Part shown: positions 24,642 to 32,347 of the stretch, in pieces
How the letters are laid out: each line of letters begins with the position of its first letter
Numbering within the stretch: the stretch's first letter is position 1
Source: Thermoleophilales bacterium
GTDB taxonomy: Bacteria; Actinomycetota; Thermoleophilia; Solirubrobacterales; 70-9
NCBI GenBank assembly: GCA_020636955.1
Contig: JACJWY010000008.1
Location: forward strand, 1 to 64,000
Length of the DNA: 64,000 nucleotides
Reading direction: 5' to 3'
The notes under the pieces: model-generated
The model's database searches: none
What the model saw: only the letters and a program-made list of their open reading frames with translations
Told to the model about the DNA's origin: nothing
Made by a program: the position numbers and the translations under genes

Positions 24642-25982
24642 CTAAGCCCCGAGGACTTTCGTCACATAGGCGTTGCTGAATGTCCGTTGCGGATCGAGTT
24701 TGTCCCGCACCCCTTGGAAATCAGCCCAGCGAGGGAAGCTCGGGGCAAGATCCTTGGCGCTCCGGTAGTGAAGCTTGCCCCAATGGGGCCGTCCGTCGTA
24801 CTCGCGGAAAATTCCCTCGATAGCCCGGAAATAGGGTTCGTGTTCCATGCTCCGGTGCTGATGAACCGCGATGTAGACGGTCGGTCGGCCATGAGCCTGG
24901 CTGATCAGCGCGTCGTCTCCGGCCGAGACCCGGCATTCGATCGGCATCGCCAGCGGGAAGGTCTCGGATTCGATCAGGGCCAGAACGCGGTCCAGCGCCT
25001 CGGGGCCCGACTCGGCCGGCAGGGCGTATTCCATCTCGTTGAAGCGGATCGTCCGGTAATTGGCGAATACCCGATGGGACAAGTCGATCTGCTCGGACTG
25101 TGACATGAAGGCGGTCGAGTAGCGGGCCATCTTCGGGATGCTGGAGCGGAAGCGACCGGTCAGCCGCAGGGCGATGTCCCCAAGTCCGTTCTCGAGGACC
25201 ACGTCTCCCAGAAAGCGGTCGGCCGCCGAGCGCGGCGCAAGTGGCTTGTCGGTCCGGTTGCGGGTGAGGGTCAGTGCGGTCCTCGTGTACGGGAAGACGA
25301 AGAACTCGAAATGCTCGTTTTCCTCAGTCAGCCGGTCGAATTCGGCCATCACTTCGTCGAGGTCCATCGGGGCATCGATCCGATGCAGGTTGAAAGCAGG
25401 GACAGTGCGCAAAGTGACCGAGACCAGTACCCCGAGCGAGCCGATCGCTACCCGGGTAGCCAGCAGCTCATCGGAACCCGATTCGAATTCACGGATCTCG
25501 CCGTCGGCTCCCATCACCCTGGCTTTTTCGATCTGGGCGGAGATGTTGGGCAGGGCGCGACCGGTGCCGTGGGTGCCGGTGGAAACCGCGCCGGCAATCG
25601 TCTGGCGGTCGATGTCACCGAGGTTCGGCATCGCCAGGCCGAGATGGTCGAGTTCACAATTCAGGTCGGCCAGGATCGTGCCCGCCCCGACCTCGACCAG
25701 ACCCGTCTCGCGGTCGGCCGAGATCACCCCGGCGATGTGAGAAATGTCAAGCAGAAGATCGTCGGAAAGCGCCGTCGGGGTGAAGGAGTGGCCGGAACCG
25801 ACGGTGGTGATCTGCCGCCCTGCGGCTCCCGCCTCGCCGACTATCTCGGAGAGCTCCCCGACCCCGCCGACCCGGATGAAGTCCCGCGGCCGGCAACTCT
25901 GGTGCCCGGCCCAATTGCTCCAGGACCGCCCGCCGCTTCCGAGCTTCCTGGCGTCGTAGTTTTCACCGACCATCAGCCGCAC
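24642..25982 (-). CDS. FAD-linked sugar-lactone oxidase (D-arabinono-1,4-lactone oxidase-like)
   Basis: 446 aa from GTG 25982, five bases after GAGGAAG; an ATG at 25973 is the alternative. N-terminal FAD_binding_4 (VAO-type) domain: NWAGHQSCRP, ITTVGSGHSFTPTALS, where the His is the usual covalent flavin site, and GAVSTGTHGTG. The C-terminal ALO domain ends with RPHWGKLHYRSAKDLAP, a strong signature of aldonolactone oxidases. Expected to oxidise a sugar lactone or related polyol with oxygen or a dehydrogenase acceptor. It overlaps the upstream MFS gene by 20 bases. Confidence 0.88.
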   Translation of the reverse strand: MRLMVGENYDARKLGSGGRSWSNWAGHQSCRPRDFIRVGGVGELSEIVGEAGAAGRQITTVGSGHSFTPTALSDDLLLDISHIAGVISADRETGLVEVGAGTILADLNCELDHLGLAMPNLGDIDRQTIAGAVSTGTHGTGRALPNISAQIEKARVMGADGEIREFESGSDELLATRVAIGSLGVLVSVTLRTVPAFNLHRIDAPMDLDEVMAEFDRLTEENEHFEFFVFPYTRTALTLTRNRTDKPLAPRSAADRFLGDVVLENGLGDIALRLTGRFRSSIPKMARYSTAFMSQSEQIDLSHRVFANYRTIRFNEMEYALPAESGPEALDRVLALIESETFPLAMPIECRVSAGDDALISQAHGRPTVYIAVHQHRSMEHEPYFRAIEGIFREYDGRPHWGKLHYRSAKDLAPSFPRWADFQGVRDKLDPQRTFSNAYVTKVLGA

Positions 25983-27144
25983 CTGCTTCCTCGCTCAGTT
26001 CCGAAATCAACGGCGGTCCTATACCGAGAGAACGGGCCACGATTGCCACCCCGGCCAGCATGGCCGCGGCGACCAGACAGGGCAGAAGGTAACCGGCCGC
26101 CCCGGCCAGTGCCCCGCCGCCGACCGCCCCGATCATCTGACCGCCGCCCCAGGCAACGTTGGAGGCACCGGAGGCGTACCCCTGGTTGACCCCGGCGGCA
26201 GTCGCAGTGTCGGTGACCAGCGTGCTGGCGGGCGTGAACGCCATGCCCGCTCCGAACGCCATCACCATCACCGTCGCAAACAGCAGCGGGAGCCGGTCGA
26301 AAAGTCCCAGCCCGATCAAGGCAAGGATCAAAGCCCCCGCCCCGATCAGGTAGGGCAGGGTCCGACCGACCCGGTCCGAAATCCTCCCGATCACGGGACC
26401 GACCAGGGCCTCGACTACCGAGCCCGAAGCGAAGGCCGCGGCAATCAGGAACGGTGACGCACCGAGGTCATCCATGCGGAGCGGCCCGACCACCACCACC
26501 AGCCCGAAGGCGACTGAAGGCCCGGCCAGCATCAGGACACCACTCGGCACATCGGAGCCGCGGATCCGTCGCCAGGCCTCACCCAGCGGCTGGGACTCGA
26601 CTCCCGACGGCTCGGGCAGGGTCACGGCGATCGCGATCAGGAACAGGGCAGCGACCAGGACCATGCTGAAGACAGGTTCGGTTCCGATCTGATGAGCGAG
26701 CGCTCCGAGCGGAGCGCCGAGCAACTCGCCGACCACCGCGGCGGCGATAACAATTCCGAGCATCTCGCCCCGGCGGGCAGTCGGAGCGGCGATAACTACC
26801 CAGCTGATCGCGCCCGCCCACATCAGGGCGCCACAGCCACCCTGAATGAACCGGAGCAGGTCGAGCAGGACGATGCTCTCCGCAAAACCAAAGAGCGGAC
26901 TGCAGATTCCAATGCCGATCAGACCGGCGATAACGGTCTTACGCGCACCCACCTTCGCAACCAGCCAGCCGCCGGGCACCGCCATCACCAGCGATCCGGC
27001 AGCAAAGGCACCGGCCAGCACCCCGATCGCTCCTTCGCTCAGGCCGTGATCGCTCTTGTAGCTCGGAAGCAACGGAGTCAGGACCGAGAAAAACGTGACG
27101 TCAAGAAAGACGACCGCACAGGCAAGAATGAGCAGACGACGCAC
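25963..27144 (-). CDS. MFS transporter (12 TM)
   Basis: 393 aa, about 12 hydrophobic helices in two halves. Second-half motif GRISDRVGRTLPYLIG, first-half loop GGWLVAKVGARKTV. The start MRRLLILACAVVFLDVTFFS is typical of sugar or drug MFS proteins. Overlap with the lactone oxidase suggests that pump and oxidase act on the same compound class, though no substrate can be read. Divergent from the small gene at 27239. Confidence 0.87.
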   Translation of the reverse strand: MRRLLILACAVVFLDVTFFSVLTPLLPSYKSDHGLSEGAIGVLAGAFAAGSLVMAVPGGWLVAKVGARKTVIAGLIGIGICSPLFGFAESIVLLDLLRFIQGGCGALMWAGAISWVVIAAPTARRGEMLGIVIAAAVVGELLGAPLGALAHQIGTEPVFSMVLVAALFLIAIAVTLPEPSGVESQPLGEAWRRIRGSDVPSGVLMLAGPSVAFGLVVVVGPLRMDDLGASPFLIAAAFASGSVVEALVGPVIGRISDRVGRTLPYLIGAGALILALIGLGLFDRLPLLFATVMVMAFGAGMAFTPASTLVTDTATAAGVNQGYASGASNVAWGGGQMIGAVGGGALAGAAGYLLPCLVAAAMLAGVAIVARSLGIGPPLISELSEEAGAADGR

Positions 27145-27238
27145 GACTCCATCCTGACAGGCGACCCCCAGGGCCCGATCCGACGATTCGTCCGTAACGG
27201 GTGACTGTCATGACGGGATGTCGTGGGATAGTTCCCGC

Positions 27239-27418
27239 ATGAGCAAAATGGGCGACGTCGAATCCGAGGAAGAAATCCAGAAGGAGATGGAAGAGCTGGG
27301 AGTGAGCAACGATGCCACCGGCTCACCGGATGTCCTGATGTCGGGCCCGATGATCCAGGTGACGGTAATCATCCTGGTCGTCCTCCTCGTCGCAGGCGCC
27401 CTCTTCCTGGTCTTCTGA
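27239..27418 (+). CDS. Small single-pass membrane protein
   Basis: 59 aa from ATG 27239; the frame is open from 27218 but the acidic MSKMGDVESEEE start is more natural. Residues 1-35 are acidic and helical, residues 38-58 form a hydrophobic helix (VTVIILVVLLVAGALFLVF) that ends the protein, a tail-anchored layout. No known family. It lies 24 bases upstream of the SnoaL-like gene and may be cotranscribed. Confidence 0.55.
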   Translation: MSKMGDVESEEEIQKEMEELGVSNDATGSPDVLMSGPMIQVTVIILVVLLVAGALFLVF

Positions 27419-27442
27419 GTCCAGCCCGGCTACCCTCGCGGG

Positions 27443-27841
27443 ATGGGAGTCGAGGAGAACAAGGATCTGGTCCGCCGCTTCTACGCGGAAGCGATCAACG
27501 ATCGTGATCGAGGCGTCTGCGGGCGGCTGCTGACCGCCGACTTCACTCACGATGACGAGTTGAAGGGAAGAGACCGACAACAGGAGGCAGTTAACGCCTT
27601 CCTCGATGCCTTCTCCGACCTCCACAACGAGATCCTGATGCTGGTCGCCGAAGGTGATCTGGTCGCCGCACACCAGAAATGGACGGGCACTCAGGACGGA
27701 GAGTTCAACGGAATCCCCGCCACCGGTCGCAAGGTCGAGTTCACCTCGACCGCGATCATCCGGATCGAGGGGGACCTGATCGCCGCCGCCTGGGATGAAG
27801 TCGACCTGCTCGGCCTAACCACCCAGCTGAATCAGTACTGA
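27443..27841 (+). CDS. SnoaL-like / ester cyclase-type NTF2-fold protein
   Basis: 132 aa. NKDLVRRFYAEAIN at the N-terminus, FTHDDELKG, AFSDLHNEILMLVAEGDLVA, and WTGTQDGEFNGIPATGRKVEF are the standard blocks of SnoaL-like polyketide-cyclase relatives with an NTF2 cone fold. Many such proteins are isolated and of unknown role, acting as isomerases, hydrolases or binding proteins. No polyketide genes are nearby. Confidence 0.85.
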   Translation: MGVEENKDLVRRFYAEAINDRDRGVCGRLLTADFTHDDELKGRDRQQEAVNAFLDAFSDLHNEILMLVAEGDLVAAHQKWTGTQDGEFNGIPATGRKVEFTSTAIIRIEGDLIAAAWDEVDLLGLTTQLNQY

Positions 27842-27923
27842 ACCGGGACAGGGTCAGGACTGAACGGGCCAAACGTCCCGGCCGACCCTCCGCCTGTCAG
27901 AATCCCCGGGCCGAACAGGCCAC

Positions 27924-28012
27924 GGAGGGGTGGCAGAGCGGTTGAATGCACTGGTCTTGAAAACCAGCATGCGTCTTACGGCGTATCGAGGGTTCGAATC
28001 CCTCCCCCTCCG
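27924..28012 (+). tRNA. tRNA-Ser (anticodon TGA), integration target
   Basis: 89 nt. Acceptor GGAGGGG pairs with CCCCTCC (28005-28011), discriminator G. The anticodon arm CTGGT CTTGAAA ACCAG gives anticodon TGA. A long variable arm and the T arm GGTTCGAATCC follow. Its 3' part from 27952, plus 6 bases beyond, is repeated exactly at 30609-30675, so the gene was remade at the left end of an inserted element. Confidence 0.95.
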
Positions 28013-28018
28013 CTGAAC
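27952..28018 (+). repeat. Left 67-bp direct repeat (att-like, within tRNA-Ser)
   Basis: Runs from the anticodon stem of tRNA-Ser(TGA) to 6 bases past the discriminator. Compared base by base with 30609-30675 it is identical. Tyrosine recombinases commonly integrate at tRNA 3' halves with such a duplication; crossover is often in the anticodon arm, here TGGT-N7-ACCA. Confidence 0.9.
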
Positions 28019-28040
28019 ATTCGGGATCTGGCTCTGCCAT

Positions 28041-28060
28041 GAGATTGGCATGTCAATCTC
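28041..28060. repeat. Perfect inverted repeat near the left att site
   Basis: GAGATTG, 6-base spacer, CAATCTC; 22 bases inside the left 67-bp repeat. It may be a tRNA transcript terminator or a recombinase-arm site. No T tract follows. Confidence 0.5.
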
Positions 28061-28121
28061 AAGCTCAGTTTGCATAGACGTTCTAGTTGGCCTGACCACG
28101 CTGAGGTCGGCTGGAGTGTTG

Positions 28122-28144
28122 GGAAAGCCTTCCCATGGCTTTCC
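28122..28144 (-). terminator. Hairpin downstream of the Ig-like repeat gene
   Basis: GGAAAGCC and GGCTTTCC form a perfect 8-bp stem with a 7-base loop, 94 bases beyond the stop codon at 28238. It could end the minus-strand transcript of the cargo gene. Confidence 0.45.
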
Positions 28145-28237
28145 TACATGGTGGAACTCTCCCGTTTCTCGGGGGTGATGTGAACTGGTCTCCCGCAAAG
28201 TTGAGTCAGCGGTCTTGGCTCCGGCGATGAGCTGGCG

Positions 28238-30346
28238 CTACTTCGTCACCTTGATCGCCTTCTCAACGGCCGTGCTGCCGGCGTTCTTCGATGTCACGTT
28301 GAAAGTGATCTTGAACTCTCCCTGCTTCTTGCACTTGACCTTGACTCCAACGGTGCTGGTCTTGCCAGCTGAAATCGTTCCGACCGAGGTACTGGAGTTG
28401 ATGCCCCTGCCTTTCACCTTCAACTTCACGCCGGTGGCGGTCGCGTTTCCGACATTGGTGATCTTGACCTTGTAGGTCACCTTCTTGCCCTTCCTGGCCT
28501 TTGCGGGACCGCTCACCCTGACCGTCTTGACACTCGCCTTGTAGACAGTGGTATCCACGGTGAAGGTACGGGTGGCCGGGGTCGGATCCTGATTGCCGGC
28601 CGCATCCTCAGCCCGGAACTTGACAGTGTGCGAACCATCCACCAAGCCCGCAAACGTCTGCGAACTGACGCAGTCAACAAACGGCCCGGAGTCAATTCGG
28701 CACTGAACCTTTGCGGTATCCCCGGGCGTGCCATGAAATGAGAAAGTCGCCGAACTCACGTTGATCGTGCCCGACGGACCCGAATCAATCAGCGTTTCAG
28801 GCGGTCCCGTGTCGATGGTGAATGTCCGAATAGCGGGAGTCGGATCAATGTTTCCAGCTATGTCCATGGCACGAACCTCAAACGTGTAATTCCCATCGGG
28901 GAGTGAGCCGGGCGTGGTGTGGGTACCTTTGGATCCGACACACGGTAGAAACTCCGATGGAGTCAGACCGCTGAGGTAAACACGGCATGAATAGTCCGCG
29001 CTAGACTCGGAAGCCGAGAATGAAAAGGTTGGTGTCGGGTCGCTGGTTTTCCCGCTGGGTCCTGATGTGATCCCAGTTTCGGGCGATATCGTATCCACGG
29101 TGAAGGTACGGGTGGCCGGGGTCGGATCCTGATTGCCGGCCGCATCCTCAGCCCGGAACTCGACAGTGTGCGAACCATCCACCAAGCCCGCAAACGTCTG
29201 CGGACTTGAACAGTTAACAAACGACCCCGAATCGATTCGACACTGTACTATCACGGCGCCATGAAATGAGAAAGTCGCCGAACTCACGTTGATCGTGCCC
29301 GACGGACCCGAATCAATCAGCGTGTCAGGTGGAGTCGTGTCTAGATCGAAACTCCTTGTTGCCGGAGTTGGATCTACATTGCCAAATTCATCAACTGCCC
29401 TAACATAAAGCTTGTGATACCCGTCCGCAACATTAGCCAAGGCCTCAAGGCTTGAACACGGATAAAAGGGTCCGGTATCTAACATGCACTCAAACGATGT
29501 GCCTCGCTCCGAGGTAAACTCGAAGGTAGGGGGACTGGATAATAACCCGCTATAGCCAGAATAGCTGGATTCTATCCAGGTATCCGGTAAAGGCTGAGGT
29601 TCCGGTATCCCGTGAGAAATCCAGATTCCGATGCTCCCGCCGTAATACAAACCATACTCGCTTTCCGATCCGCAATTAGCTCCACCGAATATTTGCGGCG
29701 CACCGGTTACGAAGTTGCTAGTGAGCGCTCCCCTGCCGTCCAATCCGTGAATGAACTTCGCCCCCACAAGAGGTGTACCAGCAAATCTGGGACTTGGCAC
29801 CGCAGAGGTGGTCGAAAGCTCCAAATCTTGGCTGAGAGTATACGCACAATAACTACCCGCCGAGTCGCCCGTGCCATCGGGAAAAGCCCTAATTTCGGCG
29901 GGGCCACTGAGACTGAATTCTCCTGTGTCCTGATCGTAGGTTCCGTGGATGTCTCCTGTAGCCACCAACGTAATAGGGATACCGTCCGCGCCCGGCGGCA
30001 CCACAATGGGGAATCGAAATCCACCGAGGTCGCCCGGAACGCCAGAAGGTCCCTTGACCGTTACGACACCGTCAGTGATGTCGCCACTAACGGTCGCAGT
30101 GGCTGAATCCACTCCAGGCAGAATCTCCGCGTTCCTGATGTTCAGCCCCCCCCAAGTCCAGGGGGATTCCACGCTCAATTGACCGTGATCGAATTCAATG
30201 CTGAACGGGGTCGCTGCTGCTTGTCCGCCAAACGTCCAGAACACACCGAGGATCATCACAACGAACCCGAGCACCAAATTGCGAACCAGAAGGAAGCTGT
30301 TTATCGACTTACCTGGACTGTCCATTCCACGTTTCCATCGAAGCAT
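28238..30346 (-). CDS. Secreted Ig-like repeat protein, cargo of the tRNA-Ser element
   Basis: 702 aa from ATG 30346 (a GTG two codons earlier is possible). A basic N-terminus and the helix VLGFVVMILGVFWTF form a signal peptide. The first third is a unique domain with a few Cys. Then come four units of about 90 residues with TFSF or FEF strands, paired Cys, and the ending AEDAAGNQDPTPATRTFTVD (one reads AVDEFGNVDPTPATRSF), typical of bacterial Ig-like surface repeats. The last about 95 residues form a CARDB/DUF11-like beta domain (KKVTYKVKITNVGNATATG). Two units are almost identical in DNA. Probably exported or surface bound; function unknown. No translocation or sorting signal is seen at the C-terminus. 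Confidence 0.82.
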   Translation of the reverse strand: MLRWKRGMDSPGKSINSFLLVRNLVLGFVVMILGVFWTFGGQAAATPFSIEFDHGQLSVESPWTWGGLNIRNAEILPGVDSATATVSGDITDGVVTVKGPSGVPGDLGGFRFPIVVPPGADGIPITLVATGDIHGTYDQDTGEFSLSGPAEIRAFPDGTGDSAGSYCAYTLSQDLELSTTSAVPSPRFAGTPLVGAKFIHGLDGRGALTSNFVTGAPQIFGGANCGSESEYGLYYGGSIGIWISHGIPEPQPLPDTWIESSYSGYSGLLSSPPTFEFTSERGTSFECMLDTGPFYPCSSLEALANVADGYHKLYVRAVDEFGNVDPTPATRSFDLDTTPPDTLIDSGPSGTINVSSATFSFHGAVIVQCRIDSGSFVNCSSPQTFAGLVDGSHTVEFRAEDAAGNQDPTPATRTFTVDTISPETGITSGPSGKTSDPTPTFSFSASESSADYSCRVYLSGLTPSEFLPCVGSKGTHTTPGSLPDGNYTFEVRAMDIAGNIDPTPAIRTFTIDTGPPETLIDSGPSGTINVSSATFSFHGTPGDTAKVQCRIDSGPFVDCVSSQTFAGLVDGSHTVKFRAEDAAGNQDPTPATRTFTVDTTVYKASVKTVRVSGPAKARKGKKVTYKVKITNVGNATATGVKLKVKGRGINSSTSVGTISAGKTSTVGVKVKCKKQGEFKITFNVTSKNAGSTAVEKAIKVTK
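28551..28662 (-). repeat. Internal 112-bp repeat, copy 1
   Basis: Matches 29091-29202 with a single difference (T at 28621 versus C). The offset is exactly 540 bases, 180 codons, so the copies stay in frame. A further near-identical stretch follows at 28731 and 29259, where the second copy has lost 12 bases. Points to recent duplication of an Ig-like unit. Confidence 0.9.
29091..29202 (-). repeat. Internal 112-bp repeat, copy 2
   Basis: Partner of 28551-28662, one mismatch. Encodes the same end of an Ig-like domain in the cargo protein. Confidence 0.9.
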
Positions 30347-30608
30347 TGTCACTATTAGAGGGTCATCAAATCCGACTAATATCTAGAGGCTTCCAAGATC
30401 CCAGAAACGAGCATACAGGACTTAGAGCTCCTCTGTCTCGGGCGAAATCACCTGGGACGAACAAGAGGCAATCTCACTGCTTGAGAAGTTCTTGGACTAG
30501 AGCAGGGCCCAGTTTGAACGGTGGGGGCCTTTCTCGCGACCGACCTTCCATATGCTGGTTTGGTCTTATCAAGACCTTACTCAGAGCCAAGCAGACGGAG
30601 GATGTTGA
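30347..30608. other. Right interior of the element, no gene seen
   Basis: About 260 bases between the cargo gene start and the right repeat. I see no credible gene. It should hold the cargo promoter. It contains a perfect short hairpin, GGTCTT-ATC-AAGACC (30562-30576), whose left arm resembles the tRNA anticodon-arm sequence TGGTCTTGAAAACCA of the nearby repeat. Together with the tRNA fragment and the 48 bases after it, the whole gene-free stretch is 30347-30723. Confidence 0.6.
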
Positions 30609-30675
30609 TGGTCTTGAAAACCAGCATGCGTCTTACGGCGTATCGAGGGTTCGAATCCCTCCCCCTCCGCTGAAC
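30609..30675 (+). repeat. Right 67-bp direct repeat: displaced tRNA-Ser 3' fragment
   Basis: Exact copy of 27952-28018. It lacks the acceptor 5' strand and D arm, so it is not a functional tRNA. It marks the right boundary of the inserted segment and the old chromosomal end of the tRNA gene. Confidence 0.92.
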
Positions 30676-30709
30676 CCCCGGGCGTGCAGCCCTCAAACGA
30701 CCGACCGGG

Positions 30710-30725
30710 GACCCGGCTCCGGGTC
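30710..30725. terminator. Hairpin at the original tRNA-Ser 3' flank
   Basis: GACCCGG-CT-CCGGGTC, just beyond the right repeat and overlapping the stop of the minus-strand gene at 30724. A second pairing, CCCCGG (30676 region) with CCGGGG (30705-30710), precedes it. Probably a two-way terminator for the ancestral tRNA gene and the facing secreted-protein gene. Confidence 0.5.
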
Positions 30726-31284
30726 AGTCGTTTACAGCGAGGGGCGTGCGATCGCCCCGCCAGCCGAGGGGGAATCCGACCCCGCCAACCGATCGGCAAT
30801 CCTCCATGTAGGAAGCGATGCGACCCGAGGCGTCGGGTTCCATGTCATTCGAAGCCCAGGCCGGGTACTTGACACTGCCGGCCACCCAGACGAACTTGCC
30901 GCCGGCGTCGGTTCGATCAACGACGAGCTTGAAGTGGATCATCTTGACGCCGAAGTCGTTATCGACCCAGACCTTGGCGTCGTCAGGTCCCTTGTCCTCC
31001 CGCTCGTCGTACACGAACGTGGCCTTTTTCCTCACTTTGCCGGTGCATTCATACGGAATGGTCGCGGTCAACCTGCCCAACTTCAGTTCATCGTTGAATC
31101 TGGCATTCCAGAACCTGACGCTGACTTCCCCGCCGCTCTTGCTCTGGCCCCCGGGCCGATTCCGCTCGAAGGTCGGACCCGTCCACTTGACAGCCGGCGC
31201 GGGCAAGTCGGCGGCCGAGGCTCCTGCCGCGCCGATCGCGAAGAAAACCATTGCCGTTGCGCCGAGCTTGAGAAGTGCGTTCAT
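30724..31284 (-). CDS. Secreted protein of unknown function
   Basis: 186 aa from ATG 31284. Signal peptide MNALLKLGATAMVFFAIGAA with cleavage near ASA-ADL. The mature part is beta-rich with WTGPTFERN, a Cys pair (YEC and MEDC) and several Trp. No family recognised. The frame stays open far upstream to 32046 but that part crosses the divergent promoter region and two plus-strand genes. It faces the lipoprotein gene at 31390 across a 105-base shared promoter region. Confidence 0.7.
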   Translation of the reverse strand: MNALLKLGATAMVFFAIGAAGASAADLPAPAVKWTGPTFERNRPGGQSKSGGEVSVRFWNARFNDELKLGRLTATIPYECTGKVRKKATFVYDEREDKGPDDAKVWVDNDFGVKMIHFKLVVDRTDAGGKFVWVAGSVKYPAWASNDMEPDASGRIASYMEDCRSVGGVGFPLGWRGDRTPLAVND

Positions 31285-31389
31285 GGTGAAGGTAACCCTT
31301 GTCTGGAAGGAAGTTTCGGCCAGGAGCTTACGAGCCTCTTCAGGTGAGCGGCATATGCTTTCGATCTCGATCGCGTCCAGGAGGAATCT

Positions 31390-31716
31390 GTGAGAAGAGG
31401 CTTGGGAGTTGCTGTCACCACTGCGATGTTGACCGTTGCCGGCTGTGGCGGGGTCGCGGAGCTTGATTCGGGTGAGGTTGAAACTGTGAATCAGGCCAGA
31501 TCGGCTGTAAGCGAAGCGCGGGCGTCCGGGACGCTCAAGCCCGGAGACGGCGACACGTTGACCGAATTCATGATCCTCTGCCGGGAGAAGCCGCTGTCCG
31601 AAGTTGAGGGCGACACGCTGAGGGAGACGATGGACGAACTGGCCCCTCAGCTCAAGGGCATTGACCGCGAGTACTTTCGCAAGATGGACCGGCTCGCGAC
31701 CAATGGATGCGATTGA
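31390..31716 (+). CDS. Small putative lipoprotein
   Basis: 108 aa, GTG start. MRRGLGVAVTTAMLTVAGC gives a lipobox (TVAGC), then a short acidic helical domain with a Cys pair (ILCREK and TNGCD). No family recognised. Followed within 33 bases by the DNA glycosylase gene on the same strand, though a functional link is not obvious. Confidence 0.65.
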   Translation: MRRGLGVAVTTAMLTVAGCGGVAELDSGEVETVNQARSAVSEARASGTLKPGDGDTLTEFMILCREKPLSEVEGDTLRETMDELAPQLKGIDREYFRKMDRLATNGCD

Positions 31717-31749
31717 GCCGGATTGCCGGAGCGCCGACGGCGATCCCCC

Positions 31750-32343
31750 GTGTCTGACTCGCCCGGCAAAGCTGAAGGGGCATTTCCGGAATTCCTGGCC
31801 GAACCTGCGGATCTGGTGGCTGAAAAGCTGCTCGGCTGCTTCTTCGAACGGACGATCGGTCAACAGAGGCTGCTCGCGCGGATCGTCGAGACCGAGGCCT
31901 ACGACCAGGATGATGCGGCCAGCCATTCGCACCGGGGTCGCACCGCCCGGAACGAGGTCATGTTTGGTCCATCCGGCCGCCTCTATGTGTACTTCACCTA
32001 CGGCATGCATTACTGCAGCAACGTGGTCACTGGCGAGGATGGTCACGGATCCGGCGTGCTGATCCGGGCGGCAGAACCGGTCGAAGGCATCTCGAAAATG
32101 GAAAAGCTTCGTGGCCTCGAAGGCAGGAACCTCGCCAACGGCCCGGCCAAGCTTTGCCAGGCATTAGGGATCGATCTCCAACTAGGCGGCCATGACCTGC
32201 GCAAGGATCCGCTCCGGCTGCTGGAAGGCGGGCTGCTCCCGGGAGAGAACACCACCCGCACCACGCGGATTGGGATCAGCAAGGCAAGGCACCTGCTTCG
32301 ACGCCACTACATAACCGGAAACCCCTACGTTTCGCGGCGTTGA
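31750..32343 (+). CDS. 3-methyladenine DNA glycosylase (AAG/MPG family)
   Basis: 197 aa from GTG 31750 (TTG 31723 would add 9 residues). Family blocks in order: AEKLLGCFFER, the catalytic Glu in RIVETEAYDQDDAASHS, RTARNEVMFGPSGRLYVYFT with the intercalating Tyr region, GMHYCSNVV, VLIRAAEP, and NGPAKLCQALGI. It excises alkylated purines (3-methyladenine, hypoxanthine) to start base-excision repair. Slightly short of the about 200-residue norm only by start choice. Confidence 0.93.
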   Translation: MSDSPGKAEGAFPEFLAEPADLVAEKLLGCFFERTIGQQRLLARIVETEAYDQDDAASHSHRGRTARNEVMFGPSGRLYVYFTYGMHYCSNVVTGEDGHGSGVLIRAAEPVEGISKMEKLRGLEGRNLANGPAKLCQALGIDLQLGGHDLRKDPLRLLEGGLLPGENTTRTTRIGISKARHLLRRHYITGNPYVSRR

Positions 32344-32347
32344 AAGC

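Larger units (their letters stand above)
27952..30675. mobile_element. tRNA-Ser-integrated element of ~2.66 kb without a visible integrase
   Basis: The 67-bp perfect repeats bound a segment with a 2,657-base offset. The inside differs from its surroundings: it is visibly richer in A/T around 29340-30480, has one long secreted-protein gene, and has three perfect inverted repeats near its ends (28041, 28122, 30562). The sequence after the right repeat carries hairpins that would have been the original tRNA terminator. No integrase, excisionase or replication gene was found in six frames, so it is either a remnant or a non-autonomous cargo unit moved in trans. Confidence 0.75.

Noticed and set aside
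28551..29202. Repeat array resembling CRISPR
   Set aside because: Only two long in-frame copies inside a coding region, no short repeats or regular spacers, no cas genes.
30423..30500. Short protein-like frame (ends WDEQEAISLLEKFLD) in the element
   Set aside because: Only 24 codons between stops with no good start; could be a gene remnant but cannot be supported.
30609..30675. A second functional tRNA-Ser
   Set aside because: It lacks the 5' acceptor strand and D arm and repeats only the 3' part of the tRNA at 27924.
30581..30799. Minus-strand peptide with GEGFEPSIRR
   Set aside because: It is the translation of the tRNA T-arm region, a common false gene.
31285..32046. Long minus-strand frame continuing the secreted gene to 32046
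   Set aside because: It runs antisense through the lipoprotein and DNA-glycosylase genes; the signal peptide starts at 31284.
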